This document shows positions 37,070 through 46,142 of a DNA stretch of 64,000 bases, piece by piece. The DNA comes from Tunturiibacter empetritectus (GTDB taxonomy: Bacteria; Acidobacteriota; Terriglobia; Terriglobales; Acidobacteriaceae). The DNA is taken from NCBI RefSeq assembly GCF_014201375.1, contig NZ_JACHDZ010000002.1, positions 186,001-250,000 on the forward strand, in the 5' to 3' direction. The notes beneath the pieces are model-generated. The model worked only from the letters and a program-made list of their open reading frames with translations. It was not told where the DNA came from and ran no database searches. How positions within the stretch are numbered: position 1 is the first letter of the stretch; the number at the start of each line of letters is the position of its first letter. The position numbers and the translations under genes were made by a program.

Positions 37070-38116
37070 ATGATTCTCGCTGGGGACGTTGGCGGAACAA
37101 AGGTTCACCTTGCACTGTACGACTTCGCCAATGGGCGGTTGCACCCGATCCGCGACCAGAAGTTTCCGGCGCATGAGTTTGCGAGCCTGGACGATGTGGT
37201 TCACAAGTTTCTGGCTGGAGACGGGACCAACGCGACGCAGGGAGCGGATATTTTTGGGGCTTGTTTCGGGTGTCCGGGGCCGGTGCGCGATGGGCGTCTG
37301 AAGCTGACAAACCTGCCGTGGACGCTGGATACGCGCGATCTGGTGAAGTCTCTTTCAATTCCTCATATCTCTCTGATCAATGATCTTGAGGCGAACGGTT
37401 ATGGCATTCCGGAGCTTGCGCCGGAGAGCATCTTTACGCTGCACGAGGGCGACCTCGAGGCTACCGGACATGCGGGCCTGATGGCTGCGGGTACGGGGCT
37501 GGGCCAGGCGCTGCTGATCTGGGATGGGCAGAAGCACCGCCCGATTGCGTCTGAGGGCGGCCATGCCGACTTTGCGGCGCGGAGTAATCGCGAGATCGCG
37601 CTGCTGGAGTACCTGCGCTCTACCTTGAAGGGGCGGGTGAGCTGGGAGCGGGTGGTTTCGGGTCTTGGCATCAAGAACATCTACGGCTTTCTGCGTGATG
37701 TGGAGAAGATTGCTGAGCCGGGGTGGCTGCATGACCGGATGCAGACGGAGGATCCGAACGCTGTGATCGGGGAGTGCGCTGAGGACGGTTCGAGCTCGTT
37801 GTGCTTCGAGACGATGAAGATCTTCGCGGGGGCTTATGGGGCGGAGGCGGGCAATATTGCGCTGCAGGTGCTTGCGACGGGTGGGATGTATCTTGGCGGG
37901 GGTATTGCTCCGAAGATTTTGAAGACGTTGAAGAACGGCACCTTTACCCAGGCTTTCATCGACAAGGGGCGGTTGTCGCCGATGGTCGAGTCAGTGCCGG
38001 TTCGCGTGATCCTGGACGATACCTGTGCCCTGCTGGGGGCTGCGGCTTATGCGGAGGCTCGTGCGTCGGAGAACGCGGGATACTCGGAGCGCGCGGCTTC
38101 GGTTAAGGCATCCTAG
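37070..38116 (+). CDS. glk: Glucokinase
   Basis: 348 residues. The ATP phosphate loop LAGDVGGTKVHLALYDF is at the N-terminus, the glucose-binding segment reads LINDLEANGYGIPEL, and GTGLGQALLI and SEGGHADFAAR follow, as in the proteobacterial-type Glk family. The enzyme makes glucose-6-phosphate from glucose and ATP. Its ATG touches the pgl stop, so the two are surely co-translated. With GH15, zwf and pgl it provides a route from alpha-glucans into 6-phosphogluconate. Confidence 0.95.
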   Translation: MILAGDVGGTKVHLALYDFANGRLHPIRDQKFPAHEFASLDDVVHKFLAGDGTNATQGADIFGACFGCPGPVRDGRLKLTNLPWTLDTRDLVKSLSIPHISLINDLEANGYGIPELAPESIFTLHEGDLEATGHAGLMAAGTGLGQALLIWDGQKHRPIASEGGHADFAARSNREIALLEYLRSTLKGRVSWERVVSGLGIKNIYGFLRDVEKIAEPGWLHDRMQTEDPNAVIGECAEDGSSSLCFETMKIFAGAYGAEAGNIALQVLATGGMYLGGGIAPKILKTLKNGTFTQAFIDKGRLSPMVESVPVRVILDDTCALLGAAAYAEARASENAGYSERAASVKAS

Positions 38117-38356
38117 TGCGCCCTGCCTTAAATGTCAGTAAAGAGGGATCTTTCGCATGGGGGATTGACAGAATATGCAGGGGATGAAATTTCTGGAAGG
38201 TGCTTTCTTTGCGAAGAAGATTGAGTCAGAGAAGAGAGCTTGATCCCGGGAATATTCGGGTCCTGGATCAGTTCTATATATAGGACTTCTTTTTTTGTGG
38301 GGAAGGTTTCCCTCAAGCCGTTTTCTCTCAAGCCGTTATACTGATCGCGACCCATC

Positions 38357-39187
38357 TTGCCCACCACTTCTATTACGTCCCCCGAAATCTCGTCGCAGGA
38401 AATTCTCGATGCCCGTTCTTCCGAAGACAGTGCAGTAGCTTCGCTATCGGCGTTTCCTTCGCCGGCGTTTGCGGGCGGGCTCGACTTCACACAGCGTGCG
38501 GATCTGGTGGAATTGATGGATCTGCCGTGTCCTTATGAGGAGCTTCGCGCGTGTCTGCATGATATTGCCCGCGTCAATCGGCTGACATTTGCGCAGCGGC
38601 CTACGCTGGGCTGGCTGGAAGATCTGGTGGTGGCGCATCCTCGCTCGGCGGCTCCGCTGCGCGTGGTGGACGTGGGGTGCGGCTATGGAGATACACTGCG
38701 GAAGATCGATCGATGGGCAGTCAGGCGGGGAGTTGCGGTGACGCTGACGGGCATCGATCTGAATCCGGATGCGATTCGCGCCGCGCAGGAGGCAACGCCG
38801 CCGAGCCAGCAGATTGAGTGGCTGGTTGGGGATGCGCTGGCCGATCACACGCAGGGGCCCATCGACGTTGTCCTCTGTTCCTTGTTAACGCACCACCTGA
38901 CCAATGCGCAGATCGTGCTGTTTCTGCGTTGGATGGAGCAGACGGCGCGGCTTGGGTGGTTCATCGACGATCTGCACCGCAAGCCCGTGCCTTACCACTT
39001 GTTTCGGTTGTGGGCGAGGTTTGCGAACTGGCACCGGTTCGTGAAGAACGATGGGCCAGTGTCGATCCGTCGCAGCTTCGTGGTGGAGGACTGGCAGAGG
39101 CTGTGCTCTGATGCCGAGATTGGCGTGGGGAACGTCTCAATCACGGAACACCGTCCAGCGCGGCTTTGCGTGGGACGGGTCAAGTAA
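38357..39187 (+). CDS. Class I SAM-dependent methyltransferase
   Basis: 276 residues if the TTG at 38357 is the start; the conserved helix QRADLVELMDLPCPYEEL begins near residue 46, so the start must be upstream of 38490. The SAM-binding motif is VVDVGCGYGDTLRKID, with GIDLNPDAI as motif II and VLCSLLTHHL later. Related enzymes are UbiE-like methyltransferases found near type III polyketide or isoprenoid genes, though no such gene is adjacent here. TATACT lies only 15 bases before the TTG, leaving almost no leader. The end overlaps the next gene's assumed start. Confidence 0.8.
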   Translation: MPTTSITSPEISSQEILDARSSEDSAVASLSAFPSPAFAGGLDFTQRADLVELMDLPCPYEELRACLHDIARVNRLTFAQRPTLGWLEDLVVAHPRSAAPLRVVDVGCGYGDTLRKIDRWAVRRGVAVTLTGIDLNPDAIRAAQEATPPSQQIEWLVGDALADHTQGPIDVVLCSLLTHHLTNAQIVLFLRWMEQTARLGWFIDDLHRKPVPYHLFRLWARFANWHRFVKNDGPVSIRRSFVVEDWQRLCSDAEIGVGNVSITEHRPARLCVGRVK

Positions 39188-41943
39188 GTAGATTTCCGCG
39201 ACGGCGCTCCCCTTTTCACAATACCTTGGTTTCGAGGCCCTCTTTGATCTTCGTTCGCAACTCTGCTTCTGTCTTCTCTGCCTTTGTACTCTTTCTTGTC
39301 ACAACCGTCGGAGTGCAGGCGCAGCGACTGCCTGCCGGGGTACATCCGGAGCACTATGGACTGACGGATACGCCGGATTTGAAGGCGGCGACCTTCAGTG
39401 GGGAAGAGACCATCGATGTTGTGCTGGATGCTCCCAGCAAGCGGATCACGCTGAATGCGGCGGAGCTTAAGTTTGTCGAGGTGAAGGCCTATGTTCTGCC
39501 GGTAGCCGCGTACTCGTACGGCAAGCTGGGATCGCAGCCGAGGCCGCTGAACCCGGTTGAGGCGGATCGGCATCCGCAGACCGCGACGGTGACGCTGGAC
39601 GGGGAGATGGAGCAGGCTACGTTTAGCTTTGCCGAGGAGCTGCCCGCGGGGAGGGTGACGCTGGCGATTCTGTATACGGGGGTGCTCAACGATAAGCTGC
39701 GGGGGTTCTATCTTTCGAAGACCAGGGCGCGGAACTATGCGGTGACGCAGTTTGAGCCTACCGATGCGCGGCGCGCGTTTCCCAGCTTTGACGAGCCGGC
39801 GCTGAAGGCTACGTATGACATTGCGGTGGTCGTCGATAGCGGCGATACGGCGATCTCGAACTCGAACATGATCTCGGATAAGGCGGGACCGGTAGCGGGC
39901 AAGCATACGATTCGGTTTGCGACGACGCCGAAGATGTCGACCTACCTGGTTGCGTTTCTGGTGGGGGACTTCAAATGCACGGAGGGCAAGTCGGATGGGG
40001 TGCCGATTCGCGTCTGCTCGACCCCGGACAAGGTGGAGCTGACGTGGTTTGCGCTGGAGTCGGCGAAGTACGTTCTGCATTATTACGACACGTACTTTGG
40101 GATTAAATATCCGATGCCAAAGCTGGATATGGTCGCGCTGCCGGACTTTGAAGCGGGCGCGATGGAGAACTTCGGCTGCATTACGTATCGCGAGACCGAC
40201 CTGCTGGTGAATGAGAAGACCGGCGATATTCCCGAAAAGAAGCGGGTGGCTACGGTGGTTGCGCATGAGATGGCACACCAGTGGTTCGGCGATATGGTGA
40301 CGATGCAGTGGTGGGACAATCTGTGGCTGAATGAGGGGTTTGCGACGTGGATGGAGACCAAGCCGGCGGCCGTGTGGCATCCGGAGTGGAACTTCGACCA
40401 AGACGACGCGCAGGGGCTGAACGAGACGCTGAATCTTGATGCTCAGCGGACTACGCGGACGATACGTGCGACGGCCACTACGTCGGATGAGATCAACGAG
40501 ATGTTTGACGGGATTGCGTATGGCAAGGCCGGGGCAGTGATTGGAATGGTGGAGAACTATCTGGGGAAGGAGACCTTTCGGCAGGGGGTGCATAACTACC
40601 TGCAGGCGCATCTGTATGCGAATGCGACCGCGGAGGATTTCTGGAGTGCGCAGACGGCGAACTCCCACCTGCCGGTGGATAAGATCATGTCGAGCTTTGT
40701 GACGCAGCCTGGGGTGCCGCTGCTGACGTTCTCTGAAAGGCAGGCAGGGAGCGTTCCGGTCAGGCAGAGCAGGTTTTTCCTGTCGGCTGAGGAGGCAAAC
40801 CGCCCGGTCGCTGGGCGGGTGCAGGAGTGGACTGTGCCGGTCTGCCTGAAGACGACGAACGGCCAGCCGATCTGCCGGGTGCTGACGCCTGGGGACTCGA
40901 GCCTGCCGCTGCCGATGGATGCCGGGATGCCGTTCTTTTATGCCAATGCCGGGGCGAAGGGGTACTACCGGACGGCCTATACTCCGACGCAGCTCAGCGC
41001 GATTACGGCCAGGGCGGAGAGTTCGATGACGCCGCCAGAGCGGATCGGGCTGCTGGGCGATCGCTGGGCGCTGGTGCAGTCGGGACAGGCGGATGTGGGG
41101 GATTTTCTAAATCTGATTATGACCTTTAAGGAAGATTCCGGTGCGGCTGTGCTCGATACGGCGCATCAGCAGATCCAGAAGATCGATTCGAAGATAGCCA
41201 GTGACGAGGATCGCGCTGCGCTGGCCGCAGTGCTGCAACGGCAGTTTGGGCCGGTGTATTCGGCGCTGGGGAGCCCGGAGAAGAAGGAGTCGTTTGACCG
41301 GCGGCAGCTTCGCGGGACGCTGTTCGAGCTGCTGGGCGAGGCGCACGATACCGCGGTTCTGGCTGAGGCGCAGCTGCTGACGGCCCGGGTCTTTGCGGTG
41401 GGCAAGGAAAAGGATAGGACGCTTGATTCAGCGCTGGCGGACGCGGCCGTGCAGGTGAGCGCGGCCAATGGCGATGCAGCGCTCTACGACAAGGTGCTCG
41501 CAGTGAGCAGGAACTTCAGCGATCCGGGAGAGCAGACCGACGCGCTGCAGCTGCTGGCACGGTTTCGCGATCCTGCGCTGGTAAGGCGCACGCTCGATCT
41601 GATCGCCTCGGGAGAGGTTCGAAATCAGGATAGCTGGGCGATGCTGGTGGAGCTGCTGCGCGAGCGCGCAACCCGCGATCAGGCCTGGGAGTACATGCGG
41701 CAGAACTGGGAGAGGCTGAGTGCTCAGTTCACGGTGTCATCCGGGGCTGAGGTGGTCGGGGCTACCGGGGCCTTCTGCACGGTCGAACAGAGGGACCAGG
41801 TAAGCAGCTTCTTCGCGACGCATAAGGTTGCGGCAGCGGAACGGACCCTGGCAAAGGCTGTTGATAGTATCAACGACTGCATTAAATTGCAGACAGTCCA
41901 AGAGCCGAAGCTGCATGCATGGCTTCAGCTTCAGGCCAGGTGA
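39166..41943 (+). CDS. M1 family metallopeptidase (aminopeptidase N-like), exported
   Basis: Up to 925 residues. The exact start is unclear: a GTG at 39166 overlaps the methyltransferase by 22 bases, a TTG at 39226 is the alternative. A signal peptide is present (FSAFVLFLVTTVGVQAQ). The exopeptidase motif GAMEN is followed by the zinc site HEMAHQWFGD with His367, His371 and Glu390 (in the WLNEGFAT block). The C-terminal third is the helical ERAP1-like domain. M1 enzymes remove N-terminal amino acids from peptides; the signal peptide places this one in the periplasm or outside. No anchor is visible. Confidence 0.92.
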   Translation: MRGTGQVSRFPRRRSPFHNTLVSRPSLIFVRNSASVFSAFVLFLVTTVGVQAQRLPAGVHPEHYGLTDTPDLKAATFSGEETIDVVLDAPSKRITLNAAELKFVEVKAYVLPVAAYSYGKLGSQPRPLNPVEADRHPQTATVTLDGEMEQATFSFAEELPAGRVTLAILYTGVLNDKLRGFYLSKTRARNYAVTQFEPTDARRAFPSFDEPALKATYDIAVVVDSGDTAISNSNMISDKAGPVAGKHTIRFATTPKMSTYLVAFLVGDFKCTEGKSDGVPIRVCSTPDKVELTWFALESAKYVLHYYDTYFGIKYPMPKLDMVALPDFEAGAMENFGCITYRETDLLVNEKTGDIPEKKRVATVVAHEMAHQWFGDMVTMQWWDNLWLNEGFATWMETKPAAVWHPEWNFDQDDAQGLNETLNLDAQRTTRTIRATATTSDEINEMFDGIAYGKAGAVIGMVENYLGKETFRQGVHNYLQAHLYANATAEDFWSAQTANSHLPVDKIMSSFVTQPGVPLLTFSERQAGSVPVRQSRFFLSAEEANRPVAGRVQEWTVPVCLKTTNGQPICRVLTPGDSSLPLPMDAGMPFFYANAGAKGYYRTAYTPTQLSAITARAESSMTPPERIGLLGDRWALVQSGQADVGDFLNLIMTFKEDSGAAVLDTAHQQIQKIDSKIASDEDRAALAAVLQRQFGPVYSALGSPEKKESFDRRQLRGTLFELLGEAHDTAVLAEAQLLTARVFAVGKEKDRTLDSALADAAVQVSAANGDAALYDKVLAVSRNFSDPGEQTDALQLLARFRDPALVRRTLDLIASGEVRNQDSWAMLVELLRERATRDQAWEYMRQNWERLSAQFTVSSGAEVVGATGAFCTVEQRDQVSSFFATHKVAAAERTLAKAVDSINDCIKLQTVQEPKLHAWLQLQAR

Positions 41944-42201
41944 CGAATACGGGTCCATACAACTTAAGTCCTAGCAGGTTGGGGAGATAGCAGCTTTGGT
42001 TCTGCAGGGCGGGGAGAGAGGAGGCAAGTCCTTAGGGGCGTCCGTTTTGCGGCGGCGGGGCGGTGAACCGGTGGTGCCCTGGGCGGGATTTTATGGACAA
42101 CTGGTAAAAATAATCAGGGTACCCAAAAGTGTTATGAAGTGGAAGTCATTCTGCGTTGACTTTCAACTTTCGTAACGGTACCTTCCCAATTGAGGACACC
42201 A

Positions 42202-42393
42202 ATGAAGAAAACCTGTTTCTTACTCGCCGGCATCGCCCTCCTCTCTTCCGTCGCCCTCCCGCTGCACGCTCAAGACGGTTGCGTGAACTCTCCGGAGAAT
42301 CCGACAGCCATTCTCGCTGTTGTAGGCTCCGCAGGTGCATTTTTCGTTTCGGTACGCGCTCGCATCAAGGCTCGTCGCAACTCTTCCAAGTAA
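42202..42393 (+). CDS. PExPT-CTERM sorting-signal peptide, probable exosortase substrate
   Basis: 63 residues from the ATG at 42202 with GAGGA upstream. It has a signal peptide (MKKTCFLLAGIALLSSVALP, cleavage near HAQ-D), then only DGCVNS, then PENPT, a hydrophobic stretch (AILAVVGSAGAFFVSV) and a basic tail (RARIKARRNSSK). This is the tripartite layout of PEP-CTERM-like exosortase targets, in the PExPT variant. Almost nothing lies between the two targeting signals. The exosortase gene is 61 bases downstream on the same strand, so the two are a dedicated pair. Function of the processed peptide is unknown. Confidence 0.8.
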   Translation: MKKTCFLLAGIALLSSVALPLHAQDGCVNSPENPTAILAVVGSAGAFFVSVRARIKARRNSSK

Positions 42394-42454
42394 GCCGCCC
42401 CTGGGACTTGCCACCTGATACTCCCCTGGTGCGCTGGCCTGGATCAAAGACCGC

Positions 42455-44113
42455 ATGTCAACTTTACCTGCTACCGCTGAAGTCAGCCCACTCCGATCGG
42501 CTGGGGCGGAGGGGCTAAGCCTGCCCCGGGCCGCAGGATTCGCGGCGATTGTCGCGGTGCTCGGTCTATCGACCATCTTTTCGACCGTGAGCGCTCTTTG
42601 GAATCTTTGGACTACGGATGCTCTCAAGTCGATTGGGATGTTCATTCCGCTGGTCAGCTTTGTGCTGGTTCTAAGGGCATGGCGCTCAATTGGATGGGAG
42701 ATGGAGGGCAGCTGGTGGGGCCTGGTCGTTCTGGTGGTCACGGCGGTGGTCGTGCATATCCGGGACCAGGCGGTTCTGGTGTTCGTGTTCTCGCCGAAGT
42801 GGTCGATTTACATTCCACCTCACTCGCTTGTGGCCTTCGCGTATGGCGCGGGGGTGGTCCTGCTGTTTGGCGGGAGACGGCTTTTCCGGGCTTCGCTGTT
42901 TCCGCTTATCCTGCTGTGGTTTGTCAATCCGATTCCTCACATCTTTAATGTATTTGTCGATTTGCCGTTGCAGCGCGCCTCGGCCCATGTCGCTCGCGCT
43001 TTTGCGATTGCTTTGGGCCAGCCACTGAGCCCGGACCAGCTTCGACTGATGTTCACCCCGGAGTTCGGCATGTTCATCGCTCCCGGATGCAATGGAATTC
43101 GTGGCGCGGTCACTATGGGATTCATTGCGCTGATCGCGGGCTACGTGTATCGCTTTCGCTGGTATGCGCATGCTGCGGTGGTGGCCGGTGCGGTCCTGCT
43201 GGGCTACGTCTTCAACTTTGCCCGGCTGTGCATTCTGGTTCTGTATTACATCGTGGCGCTGCACATCCCTACTCTGCGGAGCAAGGCTGAGATGGGGGAT
43301 TATGTGATTGGGGCATGCCTCTTTCTTCTGGGCACCTTTCTTCTTTTCCACGTTGTCCGCCGTCTGAGCGAGTCGCCGGGCCAGATCAAGCCTCCTTCTC
43401 TGAATTCGTCTTCTTCGGTTGGCGCAGTCGCGGGACGATCTTTCTATCTCCGTTTTGCCGGAATGCTTGCGCTGGTGCTGATCAGTTGCTATGGGGTGGC
43501 GCGCGGCTATGTGAGCACGCACAGCGGTAGCGCCGCTGCTCAGAGAAAGGCCGATCAGAACGCGCCTGGGCAGTTCCCCGAGCGGATCGGTGGCTACACC
43601 CTGGCGCGTACCTGGAACGAGAATCTCTTCACCGGTCCGCTGATCTATCATTGGGCCGAGTACGCTCCGGCAGATGGTGGAGCGCATGTGTCGATCGGGA
43701 TTTCGCCGGTGATGGGGTCGCACGATACGCTGATCTGCCACTCGGCGCGTGGGGAGGATCCGATCTGGCGGGACCAGCTCTCGATGCCCACGGCGAACGG
43801 ACCGATTGGTTTTTCGGGCTCCTTCTTCAACGACGGCGCGACGCAATATCTTGAGGCAACGACCATCTGCAATAGCGGTTCGTGCGGGGAGTATTCGAGC
43901 GACCGTACCCACTTCGGCTTCGTCTACAGCAAGCCGACCTCTCAGTCGCTGTTATCGCAGGAGGCCCAGCGCCCCATCCCGATCCTGCTGAAGGTCGAGA
44001 CGATCGACACAACGATGCCGGTGGAGATGGCGCGACGGCAGCTAACGACAGATCTTCGCTCCTTCCTTGGCTCGGTGGATCTGGACGGACTCACGAAGCC
44101 TTACCGGCAGTAA
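42455..44113 (+). CDS. xrtJ: Exosortase with C-terminal EpsI-like domain (XrtJ type)
   Basis: 552 residues. About eight membrane helices in the first 310 residues form the exosortase core, with catalytic Cys212 in APGCNGIRG and Arg257 in FNFARLCILV. After one more helix (FAGMLALVLISCYGVARGY) an EpsI-like domain of about 170 residues follows. Exosortases cleave C-terminal sorting signals and attach or release the protein at the cell surface. The gene next to it encodes a PExPT-CTERM peptide, the partnership I recall for acidobacterial exosortase J. The symbol rests on that match and not on a search. Confidence 0.82.
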   Translation: MSTLPATAEVSPLRSAGAEGLSLPRAAGFAAIVAVLGLSTIFSTVSALWNLWTTDALKSIGMFIPLVSFVLVLRAWRSIGWEMEGSWWGLVVLVVTAVVVHIRDQAVLVFVFSPKWSIYIPPHSLVAFAYGAGVVLLFGGRRLFRASLFPLILLWFVNPIPHIFNVFVDLPLQRASAHVARAFAIALGQPLSPDQLRLMFTPEFGMFIAPGCNGIRGAVTMGFIALIAGYVYRFRWYAHAAVVAGAVLLGYVFNFARLCILVLYYIVALHIPTLRSKAEMGDYVIGACLFLLGTFLLFHVVRRLSESPGQIKPPSLNSSSSVGAVAGRSFYLRFAGMLALVLISCYGVARGYVSTHSGSAAAQRKADQNAPGQFPERIGGYTLARTWNENLFTGPLIYHWAEYAPADGGAHVSIGISPVMGSHDTLICHSARGEDPIWRDQLSMPTANGPIGFSGSFFNDGATQYLEATTICNSGSCGEYSSDRTHFGFVYSKPTSQSLLSQEAQRPIPILLKVETIDTTMPVEMARRQLTTDLRSFLGSVDLDGLTKPYRQ

Positions 44114-44147
44114 ACTGCATTCAGCTTTTGATACTTTGGGCCATCCA

Positions 44148-46058
44148 GTGAGATTACTTTTGCGCAACTTTCAGGGACTTTTCAGCGCGGCGATGGTCGG
44201 GATTCTGGCTTGCTCGCTTGCGGGATGCGGGGGCGGCTCGACTCCGACTCAGCCGCCACCACCCCCGCCTCCTCCACCACCACCGCCCACTAATCCTGGC
44301 GTGAGTTTTTCAGGAAAAGCGATGGCGGGTTCTCTGCCGATTGTCGGAGCGGCCGTCCAGCTTTATGCGGCTGGAACTGGCGGAAATGGCTCGGCCTCGA
44401 CGTCTTTGCTTGCGAGCGCACCAACCACCGATGCGAGCGGGTCATTTTCCGTGGCTGCCGGGTATTCCTGTCCCGCTGCCGCCTCGGAGATCTACGTCGT
44501 GGCTCGCGGTGGACAGGTCGGAGGCGCTCCCAACAACTCTGCGATTACCCTTGCGAGCGCGCTCGGCGGATGCAATCAGATTACGGCGGGAGCTCAGTTT
44601 GTGGTTAACGAGGTGACGACGGCGGTTACTGCCTGGGGGCTCGCCCAGTTCTTTGGCACCGAGGGCAATCTTGGGGCGAGTTCGACCAATGCCCAGGGAT
44701 TGGCCAATGCTGTGGCCACGGTGGCGAATCTCGTGAACCTCACAAAGGGGTCCGCGCCGGGGACGGCTTTTCCCTCTACCGGAGACTCTACGGTGGCGGT
44801 AAAGAAGATCAATATGGTTGCTGACCTTCTCAATAACTGCACGGCCACGGCGTCAGGGTGCGGCGCGCTCTTCTCCGCGACTACGCCGAATGGCGGGACG
44901 GCTCCAACCAATACGCTAGATGCGGTTCTGAATATTGTGCGCAATCCAGGGAGTAATGTTGCCACACTGTTTGCGCAGCTTCCGGTCAGCGGCGCGCCGT
45001 TTTCACCGGTACTCTCTGCGGTGCCGGCGGACTGGACTCTGTACATCAGCTACCATGGCGGGGGTATCGGCGATGGGGTGCCACTCGATAGTAAGTCGCC
45101 GTCCGGTCTGGGCGTGGACGCTGCCGGCAATCTTTGGGTTTCGACCTACTCGGGCGTTGCGTCTGAGTTTTCGACGACGGGCACTCCACTCTTTTCGGCT
45201 GGCATTACGGGCGGCGGACTTATCGCCTCGGATGCGCTTGCCGTGGATCCGCAGGGAAATATCTGGATTCCGGATGGAGGGAGTTCCGGGGTCAATGGCG
45301 GTTTTGGCAGCGTGACCGAGCTTAGTTCGAGCGGCCAGGTGCTCTCGGGCGCAACGGGATACAGTGCCGGTGGGATTAGTTATCCGACGGCGATCGCGAT
45401 CGATCCGAATGGGACGGTGTGGATTCCGGACTATGGAAACTCTCGGGTCACTCTGCTTTCAAGCGCCGGTCAACCGCTCTCGGGCACAAACGGATATCAG
45501 TCGCTGCAGTTCAGTTTTCCGCTTGCGGTCGCTATCGATTCCAATCATTACGGGTGGGTGGCTAACTTTGGCAACGATACCGTTAGCAAGGTCTCCGCTG
45601 ATGGGAGCCACATTACCAGCTTCCCGAGTGTCGGCGGCCCGGACGGTATTGCGGTTGATCAACGCGGCCACGTATGGGTCGCGAATCAGATAGGTAACAG
45701 CATCACTGAGCTTGCGAACGATGGAACTCTGGTCTCGAGCGGCTATAGCGATAACAAGGCTAGCATCCTCGCTCCGCAAGGGATCGCAATCGATGGGTCG
45801 GGTCATGTGTGGGTCGCAAACCTGCATAGTCACACCATAACGGAGCTGGCGGGTTCGGCTGCCGCTTCACCCGGCGCGATTTTGTCTCCGACCGCAGGTT
45901 ATGCGTCGGATGCCGGGTTCATTGAGGCCTATGCGATTGTGGTTGATGCCAGTGGCAATCTGTGGGTGACGGACTTCAACAACGGTACGCTCACGGAGAT
46001 CGTTGGGCTGGCGACGCCTGTGAAGACTCCTGTGCTGGGGCCACCACAGACGCCTTAG
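44148..46058 (+). CDS. Lipoprotein with NHL-type beta-propeller
   Basis: About 636 residues from the GTG at 44148; a longer frame overlaps xrtJ. A lipoprotein signal ends in ACSLAGC, followed by Gly/Ser/Thr and a run of prolines as linker. Residues of about 65-310 are an Ala/Gly/Thr-rich domain (SFSGKAMAGSLPIVGAAVQLYAA) resembling carboxypeptidase-regulatory-like parts. The C-terminal half has at least six blades of NHL/SMP-30 type, each with VWIPDYGN-, VWVANQIGN- or LWVTDFNN-like ends. It is probably outer-membrane or periplasmic and binds ligands or proteins. It lies 34 bases after xrtJ and may be part of the sorting cassette. Confidence 0.82.
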   Translation: MRLLLRNFQGLFSAAMVGILACSLAGCGGGSTPTQPPPPPPPPPPPPTNPGVSFSGKAMAGSLPIVGAAVQLYAAGTGGNGSASTSLLASAPTTDASGSFSVAAGYSCPAAASEIYVVARGGQVGGAPNNSAITLASALGGCNQITAGAQFVVNEVTTAVTAWGLAQFFGTEGNLGASSTNAQGLANAVATVANLVNLTKGSAPGTAFPSTGDSTVAVKKINMVADLLNNCTATASGCGALFSATTPNGGTAPTNTLDAVLNIVRNPGSNVATLFAQLPVSGAPFSPVLSAVPADWTLYISYHGGGIGDGVPLDSKSPSGLGVDAAGNLWVSTYSGVASEFSTTGTPLFSAGITGGGLIASDALAVDPQGNIWIPDGGSSGVNGGFGSVTELSSSGQVLSGATGYSAGGISYPTAIAIDPNGTVWIPDYGNSRVTLLSSAGQPLSGTNGYQSLQFSFPLAVAIDSNHYGWVANFGNDTVSKVSADGSHITSFPSVGGPDGIAVDQRGHVWVANQIGNSITELANDGTLVSSGYSDNKASILAPQGIAIDGSGHVWVANLHSHTITELAGSAAASPGAILSPTAGYASDAGFIEAYAIVVDASGNLWVTDFNNGTLTEIVGLATPVKTPVLGPPQTP

Positions 46059-46083
46059 CGTAGTGCCTGGGCCCGCAAAAATT

Positions 46084-46127
46084 GAGGCTACCGCCATGAA
46101 CTATGCAAGCGGTAGGCTCTTCTTTTT
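46084..46127. terminator. Bidirectional terminator between convergent genes
   Basis: GAGGCTACCGC and GCGGTAGGCTC pair with one mismatch around a 14-base loop, with TTCTTTTT on the right and AAAAATT on the left. It serves the lipoprotein gene and the convergent GH27 gene. Confidence 0.8.
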
Positions 46128-46142
46128 GCGGTTGATTTGTAG

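Noticed and set aside
38992-40668. 558-codon open frame antisense to the M1 peptidase
   Set aside because: Arg/His/Pro-rich, no motif, covers parts of two certain genes.
42686-43912. 408-codon open frame antisense to the exosortase gene
   Set aside because: Antisense to clear membrane and catalytic motifs; composition is not protein-like.
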